The notes beneath the pieces are model-generated. The model was not told the DNA's origin. It did no database searches and worked only from the letters and a program-made list of their open reading frames with translations. DNA of 16,948 nt from Chitinophagaceae bacterium. Lineage in GTDB: Bacteria; Bacteroidota; Bacteroidia; Chitinophagales; Chitinophagaceae. The number at the start of each line of letters is the position of its first letter. Position 1 is the first letter of the stretch. Shown here in pieces: positions 1 to 5,939 of this stretch. Made by a program: the position numbers and the translations under genes. The stretch lies in the NCBI GenBank assembly GCA_025351145.1, contig JANXWM010000677.1:1-16948 (forward strand), given 5' to 3'.

Positions 1-90
1 TAAAAGCAGCACAAAACCCTAAAGCATTTTTATTTTGAAATGCTTGCTAAGTATTTATTATTACATTCGGCTTAATTAATAAAACAAAAA

Positions 91-1116
91 ATGCACCGGT
101 TTATTTTATTTCTGCTTGAAGCGGTTTTTTTTATTTCCTGTGCTTCAAGCCATGTTTCTAAAAGCCTTGTTGAAACTCCATCAAAACCATTAACCAGTCC
201 TGATTACAGTGATCTGAATAACTGGGCTGCACATCCATGGAAACACGATCCATCGGATAGCGTGCCTAAACCACTGCGAAAAAACTATCACCCCGATTCT
301 ACAGTTGATATTTTTTTTATTCACCCCACAAGCTACTTAGACAAAGCAATGCCCTTTGGCTATAATGCCCCTGTTGATGATGCCGCATTAAATTTAAAAA
401 CCGACAACAGCAGCATTTTATACCAGGCCAGTATTTTTAATGAAGCCGGCCGCGTGTTTGCGCCCAGGTACAGGCAGGCAAATTACTATGCCTATTTCCC
501 AACAGATACTGCTGCTGCATTAGCCGCTTTTGAACTTGCTTACCAGGATGTAAAAAATGCATTCGAATATTACATGGAGCATTACAACAATGGGAGGCCA
601 TTCATCATAGCATCGCACAGCCAGGGCTCCACGCATGCAAAACGTTTAATAAAAGAATTTATAGAAGACAAGCCTTTGCAAAATAAATTAATAGCCGCAT
701 ACCTCATCGGCATGCCCATTGAACCCGCATATTTTTCAAAGATACCGGCATGCACAACACCCAATCAAACCGGTTGTGTGTGCAGTTGGCGCACATTTAA
801 AGAGGGCTATACAGATAGTTTTGTACAGAAAGAAAAGTTTACAGCTATTGTAACCAATCCATTAACATGGTCTGCTGAAAAACCCGAAATATCACGCAAA
901 GAAAACCAGGGTGCCGTGCTGCTTAATTTCAATAAGCTTGTGCGCTGCGTTGCAAATGCAGAGGTTCATAATGGCGTATTGTGGACGGTAAAGCCACATT
1001 TTTTTGGAAGCATATTTCTTAAAAGCACCAACTACCATATTGCAGATTTTAACTTCTATTACCTGAGTGTACGCCACAATGCCGAGCAGCGGATCAATGC
1101 GTTTCTAAAAAAATAG
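91..1116 (+). CDS. DUF3089-type alpha/beta-hydrolase lipoprotein
   Basis: Predicted cell-envelope hydrolase of the alpha/beta-hydrolase (lipase-like) fold. The N-terminus is hydrophobic and ends in a lipobox-like FISC with the candidate lipidated cysteine at residue 17; a Glu at residue 10 inside the hydrophobic stretch is slightly atypical. Residues 72-82 (VDIFFIHPTSY), 124-129 (APRYRQ) and the nucleophile elbow SHSQG with Ser177 are the pattern I associate with DUF3089 proteins, preceded by NNGRPFIIA. Length (341 aa) suits that family. The substrate is unknown; esterase or lipase activity is inferred from the Ser elbow only. The ATG at 91 is the first start giving an export signal. It is monocistronic as far as visible, and a copy of the interspersed GGCCGGGC/TTGCGTCGCAC repeat begins 27 nt after its stop. 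Confidence 0.8.
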   Translation: MHRFILFLLEAVFFISCASSHVSKSLVETPSKPLTSPDYSDLNNWAAHPWKHDPSDSVPKPLRKNYHPDSTVDIFFIHPTSYLDKAMPFGYNAPVDDAALNLKTDNSSILYQASIFNEAGRVFAPRYRQANYYAYFPTDTAAALAAFELAYQDVKNAFEYYMEHYNNGRPFIIASHSQGSTHAKRLIKEFIEDKPLQNKLIAAYLIGMPIEPAYFSKIPACTTPNQTGCVCSWRTFKEGYTDSFVQKEKFTAIVTNPLTWSAEKPEISRKENQGAVLLNFNKLVRCVANAEVHNGVLWTVKPHFFGSIFLKSTNYHIADFNFYYLSVRHNAEQRINAFLKK

Positions 1117-1143
1117 CAGCCTGAAAAGCAACAGCAATTATTA

Positions 1144-1200
1144 GCCGGGCAACAGAATATGAATTGAGCATCCTTGCGTCGCACTCTTGTACTTTCGGAA
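1144..1200 (+). repeat. Interspersed TTGCGTCGCAC element, copy 1
   Basis: Block A GCCGGGC lies at 1144-1150, followed by a 23-nt spacer and the full 19-mer TTGCGTCGCACTCTTGTAC at 1174-1192. The tail TTTCGGA matches copy 2 and then diverges. It lies 27 nt after the stop of the hydrolase gene and in the same orientation. The region 1201-1363 holds nothing else I can support. Confidence 0.85.
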
Positions 1201-1363
1201 CATTACGCAGCATATCCATTGCAGGTTACAAACGATTGTTACAATACCTCAAATACAGCTAAAATAATATTTCTTATGCTTACTTTAAAAATTCTATATA
1301 TCTTAATGTCGCAATTCAAAATACAAAAAGTATGGTTGCCGGTTATATAAAATCACATACATC

Positions 1364-1897
1364 ATGAAAGAAAAAGGATTGCTTTTTATATGCCTCCTCA
1401 TTATTTCTAAAGCAGTATTTGCAGATATGCCAGGCAATGTACCCCGGCAGGATGTTACAGCCAAGTTTATCAATATATCATCTTTGGGCAATTATACATT
1501 GCATGTGCTCGATTACAAAAGCGATTATATTTTAACCCACGATACGCTTTATAATATTTATGCAAGCCGTGGTGTGCCGCATAACATTCTCGTTTACGCA
1601 GAGCACGGCAAAAGCCAGTTTACAGACACATTCTTTCTGAGTGAATTTGAGCAGTCAGATTATGAAATAACTTTCACAGGTGTTCAAAACAATAAGCTGC
1701 AATACGGTCTTAAAAGCACGGCACTGCAGGGGCAAAATAAAACCGATGAAAAAGGCATTACCAAAGAAGTAAAAAACTTTTGGAAAACAAATGAAATCCT
1801 TATTGGTGTAAGCCTTGTGGCGCTGCTTGGCCTCATTGTATTTTTTATATGGCGCAAAAAAAAGCCGGGCAAAAATAATATTGATCCCATACTCTGA
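1364..1897 (+). CDS. Exported membrane-anchored protein of unknown function
   Basis: I do not recognise a family. The 177-residue product has a clear signal peptide (residues 1-20, cleavage likely after AVFA). An extracytoplasmic region of about 120 residues follows, rich in beta-type segments. A single transmembrane helix lies near residues 145-162, followed by the basic cytosolic tail RKKKPGKN. This is type I topology: an outward-facing small domain held by one helix. Its TGA stop overlaps the next ATG (TGATG at 1895-1899), so translation is probably coupled to the following small membrane protein and, 14 nt further on, to the transporter. The three may form one unit, perhaps with this protein as an accessory subunit; that role is inference from the arrangement only. 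The ATG at 1364 directly begins the signal peptide. Confidence 0.75.
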   Translation: MKEKGLLFICLLIISKAVFADMPGNVPRQDVTAKFINISSLGNYTLHVLDYKSDYILTHDTLYNIYASRGVPHNILVYAEHGKSQFTDTFFLSEFEQSDYEITFTGVQNNKLQYGLKSTALQGQNKTDEKGITKEVKNFWKTNEILIGVSLVALLGLIVFFIWRKKKPGKNNIDPIL

Positions 1898-2214
1898 TGC
1901 AGATGTTCCAATACCTGCTCTTTACTATTTTGCTTGAGCTGCCCGTTGTAATTTTATGTTACCATAAACAATGGAAAACAGTTTTATTAATTAATATCCT
2001 CTTAAATTTTTTTACCTGGCCATTGTTAACACTGCTCTATTACAATACACATATTCCTTTACTCGTTTTAGAGGGCGGCGTGTTTATAACAGAAGCATTT
2101 GGTTTCAAAATATTTTTCGGCGGTAACTGGTCAAAGGCTTTGCTGGTATCATTTACAGCCAATGCACTAAGTTTACTCATCGGGGTTTATATTTCTGGTA
2201 TCAGTTTGTTTTAA
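1897..2214 (+). CDS. Small four-helix integral membrane protein
   Basis: The 105-residue product is almost entirely hydrophobic, with about four predicted helices (residues 5-21, 27-47, 52-74 and 80-103). Polar residues inside the membrane region are notable: Glu14, Asn34 and Asn38, Glu59 and Glu66, and Asn78 and Asn89. Such patterned Glu and Asn residues are often functional, but I cannot assign a family. The start at 1897 overlaps the previous stop by one base; a second in-frame ATG at 1903 would remove only two residues. Between the exported protein and the MFS gene, it probably belongs to the same transcript. Confidence 0.7.
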   Translation: MQMFQYLLFTILLELPVVILCYHKQWKTVLLINILLNFFTWPLLTLLYYNTHIPLLVLEGGVFITEAFGFKIFFGGNWSKALLVSFTANALSLLIGVYISGISLF

Positions 2215-2228
2215 TAATCCATTACAGC

Positions 2229-3287
2229 ATGAAACAAAATATTTCAACACCGCTTTACTGGGGAATACTGCATGGTATAAACGATTGGGTGGCCGGTTAC
2301 CTGCTGGCGCATTATGCATTTGCTGTTAACCATGAACAGGGCCTTTTTGCAATAATTATTTATTCAATTCTTGCGTTCGGCGGACAGCTGCCTTTTGGCC
2401 TTTGGCTCGACAGGAACCGAAACCTAAAAAGCGCGGGAACCATCTCTATGGTTCTTCTATTACTTGCCTGTTTAGCCTCGTTTATCAATCCTTTTGCTGC
2501 TATCATTATTGCTGGTATAGCATCAGCAGGAATACATGTCGCAGGTGGCTCTGTTTGCCTCATGGTGAATGAAGAAAAAATGACGCCGCTTGGTATTTTT
2601 ACTGCTCCCGGTGTGGCAGGTTTAACGCTTGGTGGCTTTTGTGGCGCTATCAGTGCCAACTGGATATTGCTCCCCTTTTTTATAGCAGCGATACTTTTTA
2701 TATTAATCATCCGTAAAGGTTTTCCTGCGTACCGCCTGCAGTCAAAAACAAAAGAATCTGCGATGGATATGCACGACATGCTCATGATCGTTTTGTTACT
2801 CGTAATGAGCCTGCGTTCTTTCTTATTCGACCTGCTCAACAGTTTTGTAGAGCAGCACGAATATGGATTGCTCATCCTTGGTTTAAGTGCATTTGCCGGT
2901 AAGATTGTTGGTGGTTTTTTAGCCGACAAAATTGGGTGGAAACGCTGGGTGTATATCTCACTCACACTGGCGTTTATATTGCTCCAGTTTGGCCGCGATA
3001 ATATGATGGCTTTGGCTTTTGGTACGGCCTGTTTACAAAGTTCCGTTCCTATTACTTTACAGCTTATGTACAGGAGTATTCCCGCTTATCCTGCCACCGC
3101 ATCGGCGATGAGTTTGGGCACAGTGATTGCACTTGCAGGCTTGCCTTTGTACGCATCGCCTTATATGCACACGGCCTTTACCAACTCAGCTTATTTTTTT
3201 ATTTTATTTATTGCATTAGCGGTACTTGCCATGTATGCAGGTTTCTTTTTGTTCGCAAAACAGCAGCAAAAGGTTGAACCGCTTTAA
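2229..3287 (+). CDS. Major facilitator superfamily transporter, short form
   Basis: Predicted inner-membrane secondary transporter. The 352-residue sequence has about 11-12 hydrophobic helices. A typical MFS cytosolic loop between helices 2 and 3 is visible as GLWLDRNRNLKSAG (residues 57-70), and its pseudo-symmetric equivalent in the second half is GGFLADKIGWKRW. Helix 1 carries the GINDW segment near residues 16-20. The protein is shorter than the roughly 400 residues usual for MFS, mainly through short loops; both halves are represented, so I read it as intact. The substrate cannot be told. It starts 14 nt after the small membrane protein and is probably the last gene of the 1364-3287 unit. 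A repeat copy starts 9 nt after its stop. Confidence 0.75.
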   Translation: MKQNISTPLYWGILHGINDWVAGYLLAHYAFAVNHEQGLFAIIIYSILAFGGQLPFGLWLDRNRNLKSAGTISMVLLLLACLASFINPFAAIIIAGIASAGIHVAGGSVCLMVNEEKMTPLGIFTAPGVAGLTLGGFCGAISANWILLPFFIAAILFILIIRKGFPAYRLQSKTKESAMDMHDMLMIVLLLVMSLRSFLFDLLNSFVEQHEYGLLILGLSAFAGKIVGGFLADKIGWKRWVYISLTLAFILLQFGRDNMMALAFGTACLQSSVPITLQLMYRSIPAYPATASAMSLGTVIALAGLPLYASPYMHTAFTNSAYFFILFIALAVLAMYAGFFLFAKQQQKVEPL

Positions 3288-3296
3288 TTCTTTTTT

Positions 3297-3381
3297 GGGC
3301 CAGAATGCAGAATAGGTATTTAGCTTTTCTTGCGTCGCACTCTTGTACTTTCGGATTATATATGGAGCTTTTCCCGAAGCG
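3297..3381 (+). repeat. Interspersed TTGCGTCGCAC element, copy 2
   Basis: Block A is the diverged GGGCCAGAA (3297-3305), followed by a spacer ending in TTTAGCTTTTC and the exact 19-mer at 3330-3348. The tail through GAGCTTTTCCCGAAGCG ends at 3381. It begins 9 nt after the MFS stop in the same orientation. Positions 3336-3381 are repeated at 3492-3537 with two mismatches. Confidence 0.85.
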
Positions 3382-3404
3382 TAGATTGAAGCGAATAGTT
3401 GGAG

Positions 3405-3488
3405 CCGTCACCCTGAAATTGTTTCAGGGTCTCCTGAAGTGTCAGGAAGAATTTACCAGGAGATGCTGAAATAAATTCAGCATGACGG
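3405..3488. repeat. REP/BIME-like pair of inverted hairpins
   Basis: Two 32-nt arms (3405-3436 and 3457-3488) are inverted copies identical at 26 of 32 positions, separated by 20 nt. Each arm is itself a hairpin: stem ACCCTGAAA/TTTCAGGGT in the left arm and ATGCTGAA/TTCAGCAT in the right. Four of the six differences are two compensatory base-pair swaps, so the stems are preserved. Read outward from the centre, each unit has GGAGA at the foot of the hairpin and TGACGG after it. A 5' GGAG or GTAG foot is the known signature of REP sequences mobilised by RAYT transposases. No RAYT gene is in the window. Confidence 0.8.
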
Positions 3489-3491
3489 AAA

Positions 3492-3537
3492 CGCACTCTT
3501 GTACTTTCAGATTATATATTGAGCTTTTCCCGAAGCG
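3492..3537 (+). repeat. Interspersed element, 5'-truncated copy 2b
   Basis: The 46 nt match 3336-3381 at 44 positions. The copy starts inside the 19-mer at CGCACTCTTGTAC and lacks the TTGCGT half and all upstream blocks; it abuts the REP-like pair directly. The pair is therefore bracketed by a 46-nt direct duplication. Confidence 0.85.
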
Positions 3538-3650
3538 GATGCACTGCTGTAGCCTTCGTTAGTCGCCTGAGCAACAAAGATTGGCTTCAATCTATGCTTC
3601 AATTTTACATATCTGGCAATAACAAATGCAGTAATGATTTCAATGTTGGT

Positions 3651-3779
3651 CAGGTGACCAATATTGGCGAAGAACTGCTTGGCCATTTTGATATTAAAAC
3701 AACAGAAAGATATTTGCATATAAGCAAACAAAAACTTGTAAATATTGTGAGTCTGCTTGATGATTTAGTGAGGAATTAA
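3651..3779 (+). pseudogene. Tyrosine recombinase remnant (C-terminal end only)
   Basis: The last 42 codons before the stop at 3779 encode ELLGHFDIKTTERYLHIS followed by a segment ending LLDDLVRN. This matches the end of Bacteroidota XerC/D-like integrases: the LGH motif, the KTTExY motif with the nucleophilic tyrosine, and a terminal xLDDL. Everything upstream is missing, including the catalytic Arg and the HxxR motif. The same frame is open back to 3519, but that stretch overlaps the repeat copy at 3492-3537 and shows no integrase features. It is a dead fragment left by deletion or insertion, not an 86-residue functional protein. Confidence 0.75.
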
Positions 3780-3790
3780 AATATAGAATG

Positions 3791-3818
3791 GTAGGGTGGA
3801 TTGTCCTAACGACAATCC
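3791..3818 (+). repeat. GTAG-footed hairpin, REP-like
   Basis: GTAG at 3791-3794 is followed by a perfect 8-bp stem, GGATTGTC (3798-3805) and GACAATCC (3811-3818), with loop CTAAC. The tetranucleotide foot plus hairpin fits the general RAYT-REP layout, but the sequence is unrelated to the 3405-3488 pair. Only one copy is in the window, so calling it a REP is inference. It lacks a T-run and is unlikely to be a terminator. Confidence 0.45.
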
Positions 3819-3884
3819 AAAATGTATAATGATTAAAAGCTTGGTTTTCAATAACAGAAAAAATATTACATTGCGTATAATAAC

Positions 3885-3909
3885 GCCAATGCTGGCGTTA
3901 GCTGCAATT
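3885..3909 (+). repeat. Left inverted repeat of cassette-like unit, with palindrome
   Basis: The 25 nt consist of GCCAA, seven variable bases and GTTAGCTGCAATT, inverted relative to 4538-4562 (19 of 25 identical; the inner 13 bp are perfect). It overlaps the palindrome TAACGCCAATGCTGGCGTTA (3881-3900; 8-bp perfect stem, loop ATGC). It ends 6 nt before the start codon at 3916. Confidence 0.7.
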
Positions 3910-3915
3910 CTGACC

Positions 3916-4539
3916 ATGCAAAAAACTATACTTTTCATTGCTTTCTTAATCACTCTGACTTTTGATAGCTTAGCGCAAAGTCCGTATCAAATAAAATCAT
4001 GTAAAATTGATTTCGTGTTCTTCAATAGCTTTCAAAAAGGAACTAAGACATTAATATTTAAGGACTCTGGCAAAATTGAAAAAGAAATTGGCGAAATATA
4101 TTCGATAGACACTAAAGCTTTAAAAAAATTAGGTTGGAAAAAGCCGAGACCCGTTATGCACGTTCTACACATAAGAAGACAAGACTCTGTATTTTTTTTG
4201 GACTTGGACTCGATGGTAGGTAGCGGTCGCTTTGCGCTTACGCTTGTTGGAAGTTCGCATCCTGAAGAGCCGATAATACAAACAGGCAAGGACACATTCG
4301 ACGTTGACATATTAGCTTTCGTAAACAGCCAAAAAAAGAAAATTGGAGAAGACACTTTGTTAGGGCGACCTTGCGACATAATAGATTTTAATGGCGTCAA
4401 GATTTGGTATTGGAAAGGACTTGCCTTAAAGAAAGAAATTATACCACAAAAAGTATATGAATATGCTACATCGATTGATGAAAACTACGTTATCAAAGAA
4501 GACGAATTTAAAATTCCTAATGGAGTAAAATTGAGATAA
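3916..4539 (+). CDS. Small exported protein of unknown function, cassette-like
   Basis: The 207-residue product has a signal peptide MQKTILFIAFLITLTFDSLA with likely cleavage near AQ-SP. The frame is open from an ATG at 3796, but the extra 40 codons cover hairpins and inverted repeat and would bury the signal peptide, so I start at 3916. The mature part is beta-rich. Its ending (LLGRPCDII, KIWYWKGLALKKEI) recalls Bacteroidota secreted proteins with a DUF4412/LolA-like fold, a weak resemblance only. Asp codons are mainly GAC (11 of 15), unlike the GAT-leaning gene at 4915. The stop codon lies inside the right inverted repeat. The tight fit of gene to flanking inverted repeats suggests it moved as a unit. 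Confidence 0.7.
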   Translation: MQKTILFIAFLITLTFDSLAQSPYQIKSCKIDFVFFNSFQKGTKTLIFKDSGKIEKEIGEIYSIDTKALKKLGWKKPRPVMHVLHIRRQDSVFFLDLDSMVGSGRFALTLVGSSHPEEPIIQTGKDTFDVDILAFVNSQKKKIGEDTLLGRPCDIIDFNGVKIWYWKGLALKKEIIPQKVYEYATSIDENYVIKEDEFKIPNGVKLR

Positions 4540-4562
4540 TTGCAGCTAACAGGCGGTTTGGC
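4538..4562 (-). repeat. Right inverted repeat of cassette-like unit
   Basis: AATTGCAGCTAAC (4538-4550) is the exact reverse complement of 3897-3909. TTGGC at 4558-4562 matches GCCAA of the left arm at the same spacing. It overlaps the last two bases of the stop codon of the exported-protein gene. Confidence 0.7.
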
Positions 4563-4914
4563 AATATGGCGGGGCGACGAATATATTCTGAACTTTTTCG
4601 CCGTTGACGGTGTTGTCACCTTCAACCTACGCTTAGGTAAAGCTCAATAGAACTCCCCCGCCGTGATGCGTGTCTCCAGCAATACCTGCGCTTAACCCCC
4701 GCTTCGGTAAAGCTCATTCATAATCCAACCGTACAAGAGTGCGACGCAAGTAAAGCTGAAGAATGATATAAGCCCGGCCCATATATTTCTTAAAAAAATT
4801 CTATCCGGTTAAACAGTATGCCCATCTCATTTGCAAATACTTTTATAAAAAAATGCTATTCAATCTATTTGAAATAGTATTCACTATTTTGCACGCCCTA
4901 TAATTTTATTCAGT
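4540..4914. other. Gene-free interval with repeat copy 6
   Basis: This 375-nt interval has no credible gene. It holds the rest of the right inverted repeat, a short GGTG/CACC hairpin at 4609-4620, a degenerate second unit around 4630-4650 (CGCTTAGGTAAAGCTCA, resembling 4700-4716), repeat copy 6 (4679-4780, minus orientation), and the AT-rich leader of the next gene. TATTTTG at 4885-4891 resembles a Bacteroidota -7 box but is one base too short, so I do not call a promoter. Confidence 0.6.
4679..4780 (-). repeat. Interspersed TTGCGTCGCAC element, copy 6 (long form)
   Basis: On the minus strand it reads GGGCCGGGCTT, a 22-nt spacer, the exact 19-mer (4749 down to 4731), then GGTTGGATTATGAATGAGC, TTTACCGAAGCGG and AGCGCAGGTATTGC. 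The long tail is shared almost base for base with copy 7. Unlike copies 1-5 it does not follow a gene on its own strand. Confidence 0.85.
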
Positions 4915-5874
4915 ATGAAAAAATGGTTGGCCTTAATTGTTGGTGTGCTTGTTTTATGCGTTGCTGCCATTTACATTTTTATTCCGGGTACACTTTATGT
5001 ATCAGATGCGGTAAAAATAAATTGTCCGCAAAGGGGTGTAGAACGTTTTTTTTCTGAGAAAAACAATTGGACAAAATGGTGGCCGCAAACAGGTAACGGT
5101 AAGCAAAATGCAACTGCAGGTATAGACAGCGGATTGGTGTATAATGATTATATCTATAAAATAACCCGGGGATTATTTCAGGCAACAGGTGTGCAGATTG
5201 AAAAAGATGATTTTAAAACGGGAAGCATTATCAACATTATGCCGTTGACACTTGACTCCTGCGAAATACAATGGCAGTGTACACTTTCTACGGGTTTAAA
5301 CCCAATAAAACGTTTGCAGCAATACATGCAGGCCGGGGATATTAAAAACAATATGGATGACCTGCTGGATACATTGCAATCATTTGCAGGCAAAACGGAG
5401 AATGTATATAACTTAAGCATTGAGCTGAAAAAAGTTACAGACACACTGCTTGTGGCTGCAAAAAAAGTTTTTATCAGTTACCCAACTGATGAGGAAATTT
5501 ATGGCCTGATAAAAACCTTGCAGGACTTTATTGTCAAGAATGGAGTTAAAGAAACGCATTACCCAATGCTGCATGTAACAAAAGATGATGACAGCGATTA
5601 TTATGAAGCAATGGTAGCTTTACCAATAAACACTGCACCCAAAGTGAGCGGTAATATTTATATTAAACGCATGCCGCCGGGTAAAATACTGGTGACTAAT
5701 GAAATAAGGGGAGGGCCAATTACCGCAAAAACCGCTATTGCTAATTTTGAGGCTTATGTAAATGATTACAAGCTTTTATCGCCTGCTATCTGGTACGAAT
5801 CTTTGATAACAGACAGGCTTGCAGAACCAGATACTACAAAATGGGTTACCCAGCTTTATTACCCGATCTTTTAG
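4915..5874 (+). CDS. Membrane-anchored SRPBCC/GyrI-like domain protein
   Basis: The 319-residue product has one N-terminal membrane anchor (residues 3-23: a hydrophobic run after MKKW, no lipobox). The next portion (about 30-150) resembles polyketide-cyclase/SRPBCC-type ligand-binding domains, with the sequence GVERFFSEKNNWTKWWP near its start. The C-terminal half (about 185-319) resembles GyrI-like small-molecule-binding domains, with YEAMVALPI, PPGKILVTNEIRGGP and a Trp/Tyr-rich end. No enzymatic motif is visible; a ligand-binding or sensory role at the membrane is inference. Length is normal for such fusions in Bacteroidota. It stands 65 nt before the next gene on the same strand and could share a transcript with it, though nothing links their functions. 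Confidence 0.65.
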   Translation: MKKWLALIVGVLVLCVAAIYIFIPGTLYVSDAVKINCPQRGVERFFSEKNNWTKWWPQTGNGKQNATAGIDSGLVYNDYIYKITRGLFQATGVQIEKDDFKTGSIINIMPLTLDSCEIQWQCTLSTGLNPIKRLQQYMQAGDIKNNMDDLLDTLQSFAGKTENVYNLSIELKKVTDTLLVAAKKVFISYPTDEEIYGLIKTLQDFIVKNGVKETHYPMLHVTKDDDSDYYEAMVALPINTAPKVSGNIYIKRMPPGKILVTNEIRGGPITAKTAIANFEAYVNDYKLLSPAIWYESLITDRLAEPDTTKWVTQLYYPIF

Positions 5875-5939
5875 GCAAAGCTTAATTACTGCTGTTGCAA
5901 AAAAGCTTAGTTTTAGCAGGGTAGATAGAAATATAGTTT

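Larger units (their letters stand above)
3288..3915. other. Gene-poor mosaic of repeats and recombinase debris
   Basis: This 628-nt stretch has no intact gene. In order it holds interspersed-element copy 2 (3297-3381), a two-hairpin REP-like pair (3405-3488), a truncated second copy of the element (3492-3537), the 3' remnant of a tyrosine recombinase (3651-3779), a GTAG-footed hairpin (3791-3818), and a 20-nt palindrome (3881-3900) leading into the left inverted repeat of the next gene. The density of mobile-element scars marks it as an insertion hotspot. Confidence 0.75.

Noticed and set aside
2360..2965. 201-codon minus-strand open frame inside the MFS gene
   Set aside because: Arg/Pro/Ser-rich, no recognisable domain, and lies wholly opposite a well-supported transporter gene; an antisense shadow.
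3519..3650. Upstream part of the 86-codon frame as integrase sequence
   Set aside because: The first codons are repeat-copy DNA (overlap with 3492-3537) and the rest shows no integrase motif; only the 3' part is integrase-like.
3796..3915. N-terminal extension of the exported-protein gene to an ATG at 3796
   Set aside because: It would translate through hairpins and the left inverted repeat and place 40 residues before an obvious signal peptide; the ATG at 3916 is the natural start.
3885..4562. A true integron attC site
   Set aside because: GTTAGCT/AGCTAAC does not satisfy GTTRRRY/RYYYAAC strictly, and no paired L boxes or integron integrase could be found; kept as cassette-like only.
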